Shown here: piece by piece, positions 52,767 through 62,514 of the stretch
Layout of the letters: each line of letters starts with the position of its first letter
Position numbering within the stretch: the first letter of the stretch is position 1
Origin: Alkalihalobacillus sp. CinArs1
GTDB lineage: Bacteria; Bacillota; Bacilli; Bacillales; Guptibacillaceae
Direction of reading: 5' to 3'
Assembly (NCBI RefSeq): GCF_947387515.1
Contig: NZ_CANDOB010000001.1
Location: 248,001-312,000 of the forward strand
Length of the DNA: 64,000 nt
Translations under genes and position numbers: made by a program
The notes under the pieces: model-generated
Told to the model about the DNA's origin: nothing
What the model saw: the letters and a program-made list of their open reading frames with translations, nothing else
The model's database searches: none

Positions 52767-53174
52767 CTAAAAGAACGGTGCGAAGAATAACGAAATGATC
52801 ATTGAGGCTACCCCGACACCGATAGCCCAGCTACCTAGAGTCGTAAGTCCTCTCCTTCTCGCTATAAACCCTACTACGATACCCGCTGCTCCAAATATGA
52901 CGGGTAAAATGAACAGGGAGATGACCGAAAGAGCTAGTGCGGCTATACCCACACCGACTCCAGTTTTCTCTTGCTCCTGTCTTTTAGCTTCAAAATGTTC
53001 TTCGCGCTCCTCAGCTCTTGGACGTTCATTTTCAGGCGACTGTAAATAAGGACGATCAAGAACTCCAGAAGGTGCTACTTCTGCAGCTGATTCTTCGAGA
53101 TAATCTTCTTCCGATTGTAGATCAACTCTTTCTTCCTCCAGAAGTTCCAAATCCTCACGTCTGTCTTCTGTCAT
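52767..53174 (-). CDS. yqfX: YqfX-type membrane protein with acidic N-terminus
   Basis: 135 residues from the ATG 7 nt after GTGAGG. Residues 1-70 are very rich in Glu (LEEERVDLQSEEDYLEE); the C-terminal half has two helices with GVGVGIAALALSVISLF and WAIGVGVASMIISLFF joined by a basic loop ARRRG. The function is unknown. Converges on ispG at a shared terminator. Confidence 0.82.
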   Translation of the reverse strand: MTEDRREDLELLEEERVDLQSEEDYLEESAAEVAPSGVLDRPYLQSPENERPRAEEREEHFEAKRQEQEKTGVGVGIAALALSVISLFILPVIFGAAGIVVGFIARRRGLTTLGSWAIGVGVASMIISLFFAPFF

Positions 53175-53332
53175 ATACATCCCTCACCTTTAATCTGTAG
53201 TGGAGCATGTTTAGTATTCGCAAAGATACGGAAGGTTATTTGCTATTATTAAGTAAGTTACTACCAATTCCTCAATCGAGATCCACTGAATATGATATGA
53301 TTGAAGGAGAGTGAATGAAAAGGAGTTTTTTT

Positions 53333-53905
53333 ATGCCACTACAAAGACTAGGGCTTGATATCGACGGAACTATTACAAGCCCAAAAACCTTTTTACCTTA
53401 TTTGAATTCGTCCTTCAACAAACAATTAGTACTTGAAGATATTACACAATATGATCTTGCAGGACTATTAAATGTTTCTAAAGATGATTTTATAAATTGG
53501 TTAAAAGCAAATGAAGAAAGAATTTATTCCAACGCGTTTATGGCAGAACACGCTCACCCCACTTTACACGGATGGAAAGATGATTATGAGCTTGTTTACA
53601 TTAGCGCAAGAGGGAATCACCTGTTTGAAACGACGAAAGAATGGTTTACCACTAACGATGTACCGTATCATCATATTGAATTAATCGGTAAACACAACAA
53701 GATCGAATCCATAAAGCGTCATCAAGTTGACGTTTTCTTCGAAGATAAACACGATAATGCGTGTGCGATCGCTGAAGACTGCAACATTCCCGTCATCCTT
53801 TTTAATACACCGTATAACCAAGGTGCAGTTCCCTCGGGAGTGATTCGGATGAACAGTTGGATCGAAGCAAAAAAATGGCTCTATCATTACGAAAGCGGAA
53901 GGTAG
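53333..53905 (+). CDS. yqfW: HAD-like nucleotidase (YqfW)
   Basis: 190 residues of the 5'(3')-deoxyribonucleotidase branch. Motif I GLDIDGTIT, motif II ISARGNH, Lys in IGKHNK, and motif IV VFFEDKHDNA. B. subtilis YqfW is a putative nucleotidase. The ATG follows AAAAGGAG by 7 nt. Divergent from yqfX and converging on zur. Confidence 0.88.
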   Translation: MPLQRLGLDIDGTITSPKTFLPYLNSSFNKQLVLEDITQYDLAGLLNVSKDDFINWLKANEERIYSNAFMAEHAHPTLHGWKDDYELVYISARGNHLFETTKEWFTTNDVPYHHIELIGKHNKIESIKRHQVDVFFEDKHDNACAIAEDCNIPVILFNTPYNQGAVPSGVIRMNSWIEAKKWLYHYESGR

Positions 53906-53924
53906 CCCCTTCCGCTTCTTTCAT
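53891..53924. terminator. Bidirectional terminator between yqfW and zur
   Basis: AAGCGGAAGG / CCTTCCGCTT, 10 bp, loop TAGCC, with the yqfW stop inside the loop. Confidence 0.88.
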
Positions 53925-53927
53925 ACC

Positions 53928-54338
53928 TTATTGACATTCTCCGCATTTACCGTAAATCTCGAATTTATGCCCTACTACTTCAAAATCTGAATCGTAAACA
54001 GGAATATTGTCCATTGGACAAGCCTCGATTTGCCGTGTTCTTCCGCAATCAAGGCAGATGAGATGATGATGATGAGCATCAGTCGCACAGCTTAGGCGAT
54101 AGCGTTTTTCACCATTCCATTCTGTTTCCTCAAGGATACCCAAATCTCTAAAAAGAGTAAGGTTTCGGTAAATTGTATCCACACTCATGCCAGGATATGT
54201 TTTCTGCATATACGTCAGTACTTCCCTTGCAGAAAGATATCTTTTTTCTTTGGCAAAAAATACCACAAGGTCCTCTCGTTTTTCAGTATATTTATATCCT
54301 TCGTTTTTTAGGATTTCTAGTGCACTAGATACATTCAT
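53928..54338 (-). CDS. zur: Zinc uptake regulator Zur (Fur family)
   Basis: 136 residues; winged-helix N-terminus (YKYTEKREDLVVFF, VDTIYRNLTLFRDLGI), a His-rich sensor site DAHHHHLICLDCG, and CGEC at the C-terminus completing the structural Cys4 zinc. It represses zinc transport genes when zinc is ample. It lies 17 nt after znuB, apparently in the operon it regulates. Confidence 0.93.
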   Translation of the reverse strand: MNVSSALEILKNEGYKYTEKREDLVVFFAKEKRYLSAREVLTYMQKTYPGMSVDTIYRNLTLFRDLGILEETEWNGEKRYRLSCATDAHHHHLICLDCGRTRQIEACPMDNIPVYDSDFEVVGHKFEIYGKCGECQ

Positions 54339-54355
54339 CTTTCCACCTCTTCACA

Positions 54356-55195
54356 TTAAGATTTCCCTTGTTGCCAGCGTTTTAAGATGAGAATTATGAC
54401 TAATATGATTGCAGATAAAAGTACGATTGTTCCGCCAGGTGCTATATCGAGATAGTAGGCAAGAATCAATCCACCGATCACTGAAGCTTCTCCGATGAGG
54501 ATGGAGAGGAAGATCGTTTGTTTAAATCCTTTCGCAATACGAATACTTGCAGCGACAGGAAGGGTCATCAGTGCTGAAACCAATAGGACTCCAACAATCT
54601 GCATCGATACAGCTATCACAAATGCTACGATCAGTATAAAGACGATATGAATCCATTTCCCTCTTATTCCTGAAACCACAGCATGCTCCTCATCGAACGA
54701 TAGGAAGAAAAGCTCTTTATATAATAAGATCACAACAGCTAAGACAATGATCGTAATAACAGTAACTGCTAACAAATCACTTCTACTTATTGCAATTACA
54801 CTTCCAAACAAATAATTAAAAAGATCCGAATTAAATCCATCCGCTAAGGATATGAAAACAACGCCTAATCCAATTCCACCTGAGAGCGTAATCGGAATAG
54901 CAAGCTCTTCGAAATGCTTATAAACTTTTCGAAGTTGTTCGATAAACAAAGAGCCTACTGCAGAAAAGCCCATCCCCATATAAACAGGGTTAACGAACTG
55001 CCAACTTGTTACATATTTCCCCATAAGAAGACTAGCGGCAATACCTGCTAAGGTGATATGAGAAAGTGCATCAGCAATCAACGCCTGTCTTCTAACGACA
55101 AGAAACACTCCTAGAAGCGGAGCGATCACACCGATTAATATTCCCGCTAAGAATGCATTCTGTAAAAATTCAAATTTCAATAATGCTTGAATCAT
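54356..55195 (-). CDS. znuB: Zinc ABC transporter permease ZnuB/AdcB type
   Basis: 279 residues, eight or nine membrane helices. Family motifs GVFLVVRRQALIADALSH and SALMTLPVAASI. ABC-3 family permease for Zn or Mn; linkage to zur decides for zinc. The ATG follows the znuC stop directly (TAGATG). Confidence 0.92.
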   Translation of the reverse strand: MIQALLKFEFLQNAFLAGILIGVIAPLLGVFLVVRRQALIADALSHITLAGIAASLLMGKYVTSWQFVNPVYMGMGFSAVGSLFIEQLRKVYKHFEELAIPITLSGGIGLGVVFISLADGFNSDLFNYLFGSVIAISRSDLLAVTVITIIVLAVVILLYKELFFLSFDEEHAVVSGIRGKWIHIVFILIVAFVIAVSMQIVGVLLVSALMTLPVAASIRIAKGFKQTIFLSILIGEASVIGGLILAYYLDIAPGGTIVLLSAIILVIILILKRWQQGKS

Positions 55196-55969
55196 CTAGA
55201 CTCCTCCATGACCATGGTCGTGATTTAAAACATGTACATGGTGTCCATAAAAGTCAGAGAGGTCACTTTCGTTAAACTGTTCAAATTCTTCCGTTTCACC
55301 ATGAAAATGCAAGGTTCGATTTAAGCAAGCCACATGCGTGACCTTATCGGTGATCGTCCCGATATCATGCGTAACGAGCAGCAGTGTGATGCCATTCTCT
55401 TTGTTTAATCTTCCGAGCAAATTATAAAATTCACTTGTAGAACCAGCATCAACGCCCACAGTAGGTTCATCTAGTATGAGAAAGTCTGGGTCACTCACTA
55501 ATGCTCTAGCGATAAAGACTCTTTGTTGCTGTCCACCTGATAGTTCCCCTATATTACGGTCGGAATAGGCTTCCATTCCAACAAGTGCGAGTGCGTCATA
55601 TACCGCTTTTTTATGCTTAGCGTTCATGAACTTAAACAAGCCAAGTTTGCTAGTAAGCCCCATGGATACGACTTCAAATACTGAAGCAGGAAAGCCTGAG
55701 TTAAAACTGTTTGCTTTTTGAGAAACGTACCCTACCTTGCTCCACTGTTGAAATTTATTAACCTGATTTCCAAGCAAATGTACTTGACCCTTTTGTGGCT
55801 TTAATAAACCAAGTATAATCTTAATTAGTGTTGATTTACCTGATCCGTTCGGCCCTACTAATCCTACGAAGGCACCTTTTGGAACAGTAAAGGACACATC
55901 TTCTAGAACATAACGATCTCCATAATGAAACGAAACGTTCGTTGCATCCACCATATTTGTATTTGTCAT
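55196..55969 (-). CDS. znuC: Zinc ABC transporter ATPase ZnuC/AdcC type
   Basis: 257 residues. Walker A GPNGSGKSTLIK, signature [12 protein letters not shown], Walker B FLILDEPTVGVD, switch VTHDIGT. The tail HHVHVLNHDHGHGG is His-rich, a common zinc-related feature. First gene of znuC-znuB-zur. No substrate-binding znuA is present in the window. Confidence 0.93.
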   Translation of the reverse strand: MTNTNMVDATNVSFHYGDRYVLEDVSFTVPKGAFVGLVGPNGSGKSTLIKIILGLLKPQKGQVHLLGNQVNKFQQWSKVGYVSQKANSFNSGFPASVFEVVSMGLTSKLGLFKFMNAKHKKAVYDALALVGMEAYSDRNIGELSGGQQQRVFIARALVSDPDFLILDEPTVGVDAGSTSEFYNLLGRLNKENGITLLLVTHDIGTITDKVTHVACLNRTLHFHGETEEFEQFNESDLSDFYGHHVHVLNHDHGHGGV

Positions 55970-55993
55970 TATTTAAAACCTGCCATTTTATTT

Positions 55994-56014
55994 TTATAAG
56001 AATGATTACGATTT
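55994..56014 (-). promoter_or_regulatory. Zur-box-like operator upstream of znuC
   Basis: Minus strand AAATCGTAATCATTCTTATAA, 21 positions. The first 14 match the Bacillus Zur box AAATCGTAATNATTNCGATTT well; the 3' half is weaker. It lies 25 nt before the znuC ATG. Confidence 0.82.
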
Positions 56015-56151
56015 ACATTAGTAGTATACCTTTATTAAGTGGTTTTGTAAATTTCATTTGCTTAATCTCTCGTTTTACTTAACTCCTTATAAAAAAACCC
56101 TTCCGCTGCAAATGAAATTGTAGCATGCAAAGCCAATGAACGCCACTACAT

Positions 56152-56180
56152 AAAAAAGGACCCAAACCGGGTCCCTTTTC
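56152..56180 (-). terminator. Terminator of the lytic transglycosylase gene
   Basis: GGACCC / GGGTCC core extended by one pair and A/T tracts; TTTTTTA follows on the minus strand. The rest of 56015-56224 has no recognised gene. Confidence 0.83.
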
Positions 56181-56224
56181 ACGTTTCACGCCTATGAAAC
56201 GCAGGTGCTATTCCAATATCGGTA

Positions 56225-56785
56225 TTAACTTTCATGGAGACTTGCTTTTTCTTGTATTTCTTCAGAATAACCGCTCTTCGGCGTTCCTTTTTCTAATACG
56301 TAAGTCTCCAAACCAGCTATGCCACGGTTATAAGCCGTCAGGGCTTCATCCCAATTATCATATTTTTGATAAAGGTACTCTAAATACGTGACCGATAACG
56401 TCATGGAATAATAGGGATCAAATAGCTTTTCTTCAGAATAATCGATACCGGCCATATCTGCTATCCATGGGGCAGTGTTTTTCATGAACTGTGCCATTCC
56501 ATATGCTCGTCCATACTTTGTTTGTGGACCTGTGAGTTCAGGATCGAACTTATCACCAGTTTCCACTTTCAATAACTCATAAACAATGGCTGGATCGATG
56601 TCAGACTTCATCGCTTGAAAAGCTAGGAACAATCCCCATTTCTCTTTAAATTTTCCATCGCTGTCTGCATAAAAATTCTTTGAGTATTCTTTTGCTTGTT
56701 TCCATTCTTCGATACTAATTGAGCTAGCATCCAAAGAATAACCTGTTTCTTTTTCCAGTTTCAAAAGCTCCGTTTGAGCTTTCAT
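56225..56785 (-). CDS. Membrane-anchored lytic transglycosylase (SLT family)
   Basis: From the first ATG 186 residues. The SLT fold has the catalytic Glu in LLKVETG, then GRAYGMAQFMKNTAPW, YSMTLSVTYLEYLYQ and WDEALTAYNRGIAG. It cleaves murein between MurNAc and GlcNAc. The frame is open upstream to 56980 and encodes RNSRTKVSVITAVVLTIVLV, a basic patch and transmembrane helix. No ATG/GTG/TTG is present in that part. An ATC at 56959 lies 9 nt after AAAGGAG and would give a 244-residue membrane-anchored protein. Confidence 0.85.
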   Translation of the reverse strand: MKAQTELLKLEKETGYSLDASSISIEEWKQAKEYSKNFYADSDGKFKEKWGLFLAFQAMKSDIDPAIVYELLKVETGDKFDPELTGPQTKYGRAYGMAQFMKNTAPWIADMAGIDYSEEKLFDPYYSMTLSVTYLEYLYQKYDNWDEALTAYNRGIAGLETYVLEKGTPKSGYSEEIQEKASLHES

Positions 56786-57078
56786 TGAATCGTTCTGGGA
56801 TGTTGATTTCTTATCTAGAACCCCGACTGTTGTTTCAGCGTCAGCAACTTGTTCTTTTAGTAGATGAGAATTAATGAGAACTAGTACTAGTACGATTGTA
56901 AGAACAACTGCAGTGATAACTGATACTTTCGTTCTGGAATTTCGTTGAGAAAAATTGATAGTCTTGCACTCCTTTACAACTGGTATTTAATTCTGGAGAG
57001 CACCAGTTAAGGTTATACCCTATCACGTTAATCTCAAACATTTCTACTATAGTGCTTCTGAACGTCCCTTCACATAAC

Positions 57079-57110
57079 AAAAAAGACTTCCACATAGGAA
57101 GTCTAATGAA
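57079..57110 (-). terminator. Terminator of yqfU
   Basis: AGACTTCC / GGAAGTCT, loop of 5, T6 follows on the minus strand; its 5' arm overlaps the yqfU stop. Confidence 0.88.
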
Positions 57111-57969
57111 TAGGAGATTTGAACTTTGCTCCTCGTGTTTCTTGAGTATTCATAATCGTGATGAATGCATGGTCATCGATATCGTATATGACACCTTTTA
57201 ACTTCGTTACTTCGAGCCTCGTAATAACAACGTAAATGACCTCTTTTTCTTCATCCGTATATCCGCCTTTACCAACAAGCTTAGTTGTCCCTCTACCTAA
57301 TCGGTCAAGAATAGCATTTGAGATTTCTTCATATGCATCCGATACGATAAGGACAGCTTTCGTCTCATCTAACCCCTGAATTACGGTATCGATCGTTTTA
57401 AACGCAATATAATAGGCCATTACTGAATACATCGCGTTTTCCCAGCTGAAGACAAATCCTGCCCAGGTGAAGATGAAAATATTGACGAACATGACAAATT
57501 CACCTATAGAAAACGGAACTTTTTTCGTAAGTAAGATACCCAAGATTTCAGTGCCGTCCATCGATCCACCGTGACGGATGACAAGTCCCACGCCTACTCC
57601 TAGTGTGAGTCCTCCAAAAACTGTTCCTAATATGGGTTCAGTTGTGAAAGGTTCTGTATGATGGAGGAGTGTCTCAAATGCTGCGAGTCCAATAATACCG
57701 AACAAAGTGGAAAAAGCAAACGTCTTTCCTATCTGTTTGTACCCATAATACATGAACGGAATATTTAAGATGATGACCAACACGGCAAAATTGAACGGAG
57801 TGATGTGATCTAGAATCAGCGAAACACCGATGATTCCACCATCAATCAATTGGTTAGGAACTAGAAATAATTCAATTGCTGCTGCGGCAAGAAAAGCGCC
57901 TATCGAAATCATCAACAACCGATAGACAAGGTGCGTTTTACTTTCTTTTCGATGTTGTTTTTTTTGCAT
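57103..57969 (-). CDS. yqfU: YitT-family membrane protein with DUF2179 domain (YqfU)
   Basis: 288 residues. Five membrane helices in the first 180 residues with [18 protein letters not shown] and [20 protein letters not shown], then a cytoplasmic DUF2179 ferredoxin-like domain with [25 protein letters not shown] in part. Function unknown. Ribosome site AGGAGGG 4 nt from the ATG. Order yqfU-yqfT-nfo is as in B. subtilis. Confidence 0.9.
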   Translation of the reverse strand: MQKKQHRKESKTHLVYRLLMISIGAFLAAAAIELFLVPNQLIDGGIIGVSLILDHITPFNFAVLVIILNIPFMYYGYKQIGKTFAFSTLFGIIGLAAFETLLHHTEPFTTEPILGTVFGGLTLGVGVGLVIRHGGSMDGTEILGILLTKKVPFSIGEFVMFVNIFIFTWAGFVFSWENAMYSVMAYYIAFKTIDTVIQGLDETKAVLIVSDAYEEISNAILDRLGRGTTKLVGKGGYTDEEKEVIYVVITRLEVTKLKGVIYDIDDHAFITIMNTQETRGAKFKSPIH

Positions 57970-58117
57970 TTTGCCCTCCTAGGCATAGTAAATATGTAGA
58001 TACTATTATATAAAACATTTCACAAATTAGTATACCATTCCATGGATCATCCTTGCATTTTGTTAACACCTCGAACGACTACATGCATAGTATGTGATAG
58101 TCAAAGGAGGAATCGTG

Positions 58118-58378
58118 ATGAATCCAATTCAGCTTCAACTTGTTAACTTCAAACTTAACAGGATCACCACTGATGAGTTACTTCAGCTCTCTTCGCAATA
58201 TAATCTAACGCTTTCGAGAAAAGATGCTGAGAAAATCGTTCAGATACTAAAACAAGAAAACATCGATATATCAAACAAAGCTCAGAGAAAAAGAATTTTG
58301 ATGAAAATTAGTCGTGAAGTGAATCCTGGAGTAGCATCACAAGTTAATAAGCTGATAAAATCCTTCCTCAACGAGTAA
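58118..58378 (+). CDS. yqfT: DUF2624 small protein (YqfT)
   Basis: 86 residues, MNPIQLQLVNFKLNRITTDELL, highly helical and basic, with the segment LSRKDAEKIVQILKQENIDI. The ATG is 7 nt after AAAGGAGG. The family is of unknown function and restricted to Bacillaceae. It stands alone between divergent yqfU and converging nfo. Confidence 0.85.
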   Translation: MNPIQLQLVNFKLNRITTDELLQLSSQYNLTLSRKDAEKIVQILKQENIDISNKAQRKRILMKISREVNPGVASQVNKLIKSFLNE

Positions 58379-58408
58379 TAAAAAACCGCTTTTTCAGCGG
58401 TTTTTTTA
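58379..58408. terminator. Bidirectional terminator between yqfT and nfo
   Basis: AAACCGCT / AGCGGTTT with loop TTTTTC, A6 to the left and T7 to the right. Confidence 0.9.
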
Positions 58409-58412
58409 ATTG

Positions 58413-59306
58413 TTACTTCGTCATTAGCTTCTCTTTTAGATGATCATCGAACTTCTGTGCTCGAAGCATTTCGATTTCTAGCTTATATGGAGCTTTTTTG
58501 TTTTTCTTATCTTCCCCTACATAAGGTGTCTCTAATATCTTTGGCACGTCTTTAAGCTGCTCGTGATGAATGATTTTATTTAAAGCATCGAAGCCAATAT
58601 GGCCGAAGCCGATGTTTTCATGTCGATCTTTGTGAGAACCACGCTCATTCTTACTATCATTAACGTGCAGTACTTTTAGACGGTCAATTCCCACAATCTT
58701 ATCAAATTCATCTAGAACATCATCGAAATTATTAACGATATCATACCCAGCATCATGGGTGTGGCACGTATCGAAACATACTGAAAGCTTTTCGTTATGT
58801 GTGACACCATCGATGATTTTTGCAAGTTCATCAAACGTTCTTCCACACTCTGATCCTTTTCCTGCCATCGTCTCAAGAGCAATTTGTACTTCTTGATCCG
58901 CAGTAAGAACTTCGTTTAACCCTTCAATAATTTTGTCGATGCCTTTTTCTGCTCCCGCTCCTACATGTGCACCAGGATGTAGAACGATTTGACGAGCTCC
59001 AAGTGCATGAGTACGTTCGATTTCCGATCTAAGAAAATCTACGCCTAGTTGAAACGTTTCAGGCTTGGTCGTATTTCCTATATTAATAATGTATGGGGCA
59101 TGTACAACGATGTTTCCGATGCCGTGCTCCTTCATATGTGCTGTTCCTTTTTCGATGTTAAGTTTTTCAATTGCTTTTCTTCTTGTATTCTGTGGAGCTC
59201 CCGTATAGATCATAAACGTAGTAGCTCCATACGATGCTGCTTCTTCACTTGCAGCTAAGAGCATCTTGTCACCACTCATAGAGACATGGGATCCAATCTT
59301 AAGCAT
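58413..59306 (-). CDS. nfo: Endonuclease IV (AP endonuclease)
   Basis: Cuts DNA 5' to abasic sites in base excision repair. 297 residues, TIM barrel with three Zn. Metal residues appear in [65 protein letters not shown] and LETPYVGED. Standard length. It follows cshB, in the B. subtilis order. Confidence 0.96.
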   Translation of the reverse strand: MLKIGSHVSMSGDKMLLAASEEAASYGATTFMIYTGAPQNTRRKAIEKLNIEKGTAHMKEHGIGNIVVHAPYIINIGNTTKPETFQLGVDFLRSEIERTHALGARQIVLHPGAHVGAGAEKGIDKIIEGLNEVLTADQEVQIALETMAGKGSECGRTFDELAKIIDGVTHNEKLSVCFDTCHTHDAGYDIVNNFDDVLDEFDKIVGIDRLKVLHVNDSKNERGSHKDRHENIGFGHIGFDALNKIIHHEQLKDVPKILETPYVGEDKKNKKAPYKLEIEMLRAQKFDDHLKEKLMTK

Positions 59307-59372
59307 ATATCTTCATCCTTTCTTAACACAACTTTTATGATAGCACAGCTGCTTTTACCAGGTAAAGTAAAC

Positions 59373-59403
59373 AAAAGCCCTCTCATGTTAAGAGGGCTTT
59401 TGT
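59373..59403 (-). terminator. Terminator of cshB
   Basis: AAAAGCCCTCT / AGAGGGCTTTT, 11 bp, loop of 7; T4 follows on the minus strand. Confidence 0.88.
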
Positions 59404-59405
59404 GG

Positions 59406-60683
59406 TTATTTTCTGCGCTTATGTTGAAGACGCTCGCGTTCGCGCTCCATCTTCTTCTTATAACCCGGCTTGACCTTTTTAGGCTTTGGTACGAATACAT
59501 CTGGCTTAGAAGAGGTAGGTTTTTTCCTTGGTGTTAATGGTTTTGTTTCAACCCATTCCCCATTCTTCACTTCTTTATAGATAACGTCTATTCCTTTATC
59601 GATCAATTTTTGAATCGCCTGCTGATCAGAAGGTTCTGCTAGCGTATACGCGATACCATCTAGTCCTGCTCTTGCAGTTCGACCAACTCGGTGAATATAG
59701 AAATCCAAATCTTTCGGTAGCTCGTAGTTAATAACATGAGAGACACCCTTGATATCGATTCCTCGTGATGCCAGATCAGTAGCCACAACGTACTGACATT
59801 CAGCACGTTGAATTTTCTTCATGATCTGTTTACGTTGACGAGGTTGTACATCACCATGAAGCCTCTCAACATCGTAACCACTTTCAATAAGGAAATCAGC
59901 TACTTCATCCGCTGTTTGTTTCGTATTTGTAAATACTAGCGCAAGATAAGGGTTGATTGCTTTCGTTACATTTAGAAGAACATCATTCTTTTCTCGATAT
60001 TTTGCAGGTACAAAAATATTCTCTACCTTGTCGGCAGTCACCTTTTCAGCATTTACCTGAACAAACTTCGGGTTGTTCATATATTTCTTCAAGAAAGGCT
60101 GTAAGCTTTGTGGCACTGTAGCTGAGAATACTAGCATCTGTAGCTTCTGGGCCATCCTAGCAGCGATGTAGTCGACATCTTCGATAAAGCCCATATCGAG
60201 CATTTGATCTGCTTCGTCTACAACGAGCATCGAGGCCGTATACACATTCAATGCCTGCTCTTCTACGAGGTCCTTAATTCTTCCTGGCGTTCCGATCACG
60301 ATATGAGGTGTGTTTTTCATCTTTGAGATCATTCGTTTACGATCTGTTCCACCAACTGCTTGTTTGATTGAAATCGCTTCTTCTTCAGGAAGTGTCGCCA
60401 CAAGCTTTACTGCTTCATCATAAATTTGATTAGCAAGCTCGCGTGTGGGTGCCGTAATAACCGCCTGACACTCATTATTTGTTTGATCGATCCTATGAAT
60501 TAAAGGCAATAAGAAAGCAAGAGTCTTTCCAGATCCTGTTTGGGATTGTCCTATAGCACTCTCTCCGTTACGAATCGCAGGGATAAGACGCTCTTGAATT
60601 TCTGTTGGCCTTGTGAAATTTTGTTGTTCGAGTGATTTGATTAAAAACGGTTTAAGTTCTAATCTATTAAAAAGTTGTTTCAT
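59406..60683 (-). CDS. cshB: DEAD-box RNA helicase CshB
   Basis: 425 residues. Q motif QNFTRPTEIQERLIP, motif I QSQTGSGKTLAF, Ia PTRELANQ, II VVDEADQ, III FSATVP, V DLASRGIDI, VI HRVGRTARAG. The C-terminus is basic (KPKKVKPGYKKKMERERER), as for RNA binding. CshB acts in cold adaptation and RNA turnover. The ATG follows GGAGG; the upstream ATG at 60701 lacks a site. Confidence 0.94.
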   Translation of the reverse strand: MKQLFNRLELKPFLIKSLEQQNFTRPTEIQERLIPAIRNGESAIGQSQTGSGKTLAFLLPLIHRIDQTNNECQAVITAPTRELANQIYDEAVKLVATLPEEEAISIKQAVGGTDRKRMISKMKNTPHIVIGTPGRIKDLVEEQALNVYTASMLVVDEADQMLDMGFIEDVDYIAARMAQKLQMLVFSATVPQSLQPFLKKYMNNPKFVQVNAEKVTADKVENIFVPAKYREKNDVLLNVTKAINPYLALVFTNTKQTADEVADFLIESGYDVERLHGDVQPRQRKQIMKKIQRAECQYVVATDLASRGIDIKGVSHVINYELPKDLDFYIHRVGRTARAGLDGIAYTLAEPSDQQAIQKLIDKGIDVIYKEVKNGEWVETKPLTPRKKPTSSKPDVFVPKPKKVKPGYKKKMERERERLQHKRRK

Positions 60684-60882
60684 TATCTTTCCTCCATCCA
60701 TTAATCCACCTTGTATTATAGACCAGATTAGACAAATACGCCATACATACTACTGGTGTATACAAACCTTCTTACTTCTGTCATGCCCATTATCTCAAGT
60801 TCCCACACCTTCAAATTTTATCAGCATATCTTATTATTAATCAGAATATACAATGGTCACCTTATGGAAAGGAGGACAACAT

Positions 60883-61479
60883 ATGAATCAATTCCCTCCC
60901 TCCCCTCCAGGTGGTTTAGGTTCGGGGATGGGTTTTCCATTCTCCGGTGGATTTGGAGGAGCACCAGGTCCTACCGTTCCTCAACCTACTCAATCCGGAG
61001 TGGGCGGGCTCCTATCTAGACTGTTAGGCGGAGGCGGAGGTTCAACTCAATCACTTCCAATGCCTCCTGGATCTTTTCAAGGTATGCAAGCCGGCGGTTT
61101 TGGAGGAGCAGAACGAGCTGGTGGTATGCTTACGAACTTATTACAGGGAAGCTCGCAGGGCGGAATGGACATGATGGGTATGGTACAAAATGTCCAAAAG
61201 GTCATGCAAGCTGCAGATACGATCAAACCGATGGTCCAACAATATGGTCCGATGGTAAAACAACTGCCCGAAATGATTGCTTTATTTAAAGAATATAAAA
61301 ACTCTTCTAGTACAGAAGATGAAGAAACCGACGTTAGTGAAGAAACAGAATCGAATGAAGAAGTTAGCAATGTAACTAAGAAGGCACCACCCCCAAAAGC
61401 TAAGAAAAAGAGTACGAAAAGCAGTTCAAAAGCGAATATAAATCATACAAGCAAATCCAAGCCAAAACTATACGTTTAA
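60883..61479 (+). CDS. yqfQ: YqfQ/VrrA-type protein, low complexity
   Basis: 198 residues with three composition zones: Gly/Pro/Ser-rich N-terminus (PPSPPGGLGSGMGF, LLGGGGGS), a central helical region (MVQNVQKVMQAADTIKPMVQQYG), and a Glu-rich then Lys/Ser-rich tail. Related to Bacillus YqfQ, linked to the spore coat, and to VrrA of B. anthracis with its variable repeats. Start ATG is 7 nt after AAAGGAGG. Divergent from cshB. Confidence 0.87.
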   Translation: MNQFPPSPPGGLGSGMGFPFSGGFGGAPGPTVPQPTQSGVGGLLSRLLGGGGGSTQSLPMPPGSFQGMQAGGFGGAERAGGMLTNLLQGSSQGGMDMMGMVQNVQKVMQAADTIKPMVQQYGPMVKQLPEMIALFKEYKNSSSTEDEETDVSEETESNEEVSNVTKKAPPPKAKKKSTKSSSKANINHTSKSKPKLYV

Positions 61480-61568
61480 CGTCAATTCATTGAGATATGC
61501 CTCAATCTGCTTTATAATTAACCAAAGATAGGTTATACGACAATCCATCTGGATTGAGGAGGTACTCG

Positions 61569-62513
61569 ATGAACGTAAAGAAAATTTCACCTAGAGGATA
61601 CTGCTATGGTGTAGTCGATGCTATGGTCATCGCTCGCAACGCAGCAATGGATAAAACATTACCAAGGCCAATTTTCATTCTCGGCATGATTGTTCATAAT
61701 AAACACGTTACAGATGCGTTTGAAGATGAAGGAATCATCACGCTCGATGGTCCTAACCGCATGGAGATTCTTAAACAGGTCGATAAAGGAACTGTTATTT
61801 TCACTGCGCACGGTGTGTCTCCACAAGTAAGAGAGCTTGCTGAAGAAAAGGGGCTTACCGTACTTGATGCTACATGCCCTGACGTCACAGTAACTCATGA
61901 TTTAATCCGTGAGAAAAAAGAAGAAGGCTATCATGTCATTTATATAGGTAAAAAAGGACACCCTGAGCCTGAAGGTGCTATGGGAATCGCTCCTGATATC
62001 GTTCACCTGGTCGAGAAACCAGAAGAAGTGGATGATCTTAACATCGACTCAGAACGCATCATCATTACAAACCAAACGACAATGAGTCAATGGGATGTTC
62101 AAGAAATCATGGAAAGATCCATGGAAAAATATCCTCATGCTGTTATTCATAATGAGATATGCAACGCAACACAGGTTCGACAGGAAGCGGTAGCTGAACA
62201 AGCTGGTGACACAGACCTATTGCTTGTAGTCGGAGATCCAAAGAGTAACAACTCTAATCGATTAGCACAGGTTTCTATCGAAGTTGCCGGCACACCAGCA
62301 TACAGAATTGCTGATGTAACTGAAATACAGTTAGAGTGGCTCGATGGCGTTGAAACAGTAGGAGTTACTGCTGGTGCATCTACTCCGACACCTATTACAA
62401 AAGAAGTCATTCGTTTCTTAGATCAATACGATGCAGAGAACCCAGAAACTTGGGGAAGAGAACGAAATGTTCCGTCTTCAAAGATTCTTCCAAAAGTAAA
62501 AGTAAAGAAATAA
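61569..62513 (+). CDS. ispH: 4-hydroxy-3-methylbut-2-enyl diphosphate reductase IspH
   Basis: Last MEP pathway step, HMBPP to IPP and DMAPP. 314 residues with the three Fe-S Cys in [20 protein letters not shown] and NEICNATQ; the substrate Glu-containing segment is [15 protein letters not shown] is 6 nt after GAGGAGG. Named yqfP in B. subtilis, in the same place. Only iron-sulfur ligands, no extra ribosomal S1 domain. Confidence 0.96.
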   Translation: MNVKKISPRGYCYGVVDAMVIARNAAMDKTLPRPIFILGMIVHNKHVTDAFEDEGIITLDGPNRMEILKQVDKGTVIFTAHGVSPQVRELAEEKGLTVLDATCPDVTVTHDLIREKKEEGYHVIYIGKKGHPEPEGAMGIAPDIVHLVEKPEEVDDLNIDSERIIITNQTTMSQWDVQEIMERSMEKYPHAVIHNEICNATQVRQEAVAEQAGDTDLLLVVGDPKSNNSNRLAQVSIEVAGTPAYRIADVTEIQLEWLDGVETVGVTAGASTPTPITKEVIRFLDQYDAENPETWGRERNVPSSKILPKVKVKK

Positions 62514-62514
62514 A

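Noticed and set aside
57004-57095. An ORF upstream of the lytic transglycosylase (74 codons, ending at 56871)
   Set aside because: Cys/Ser-rich, unlike known proteins; overlaps the membrane-helix frame of the transglycosylase. The helix frame is the more plausible coding frame.
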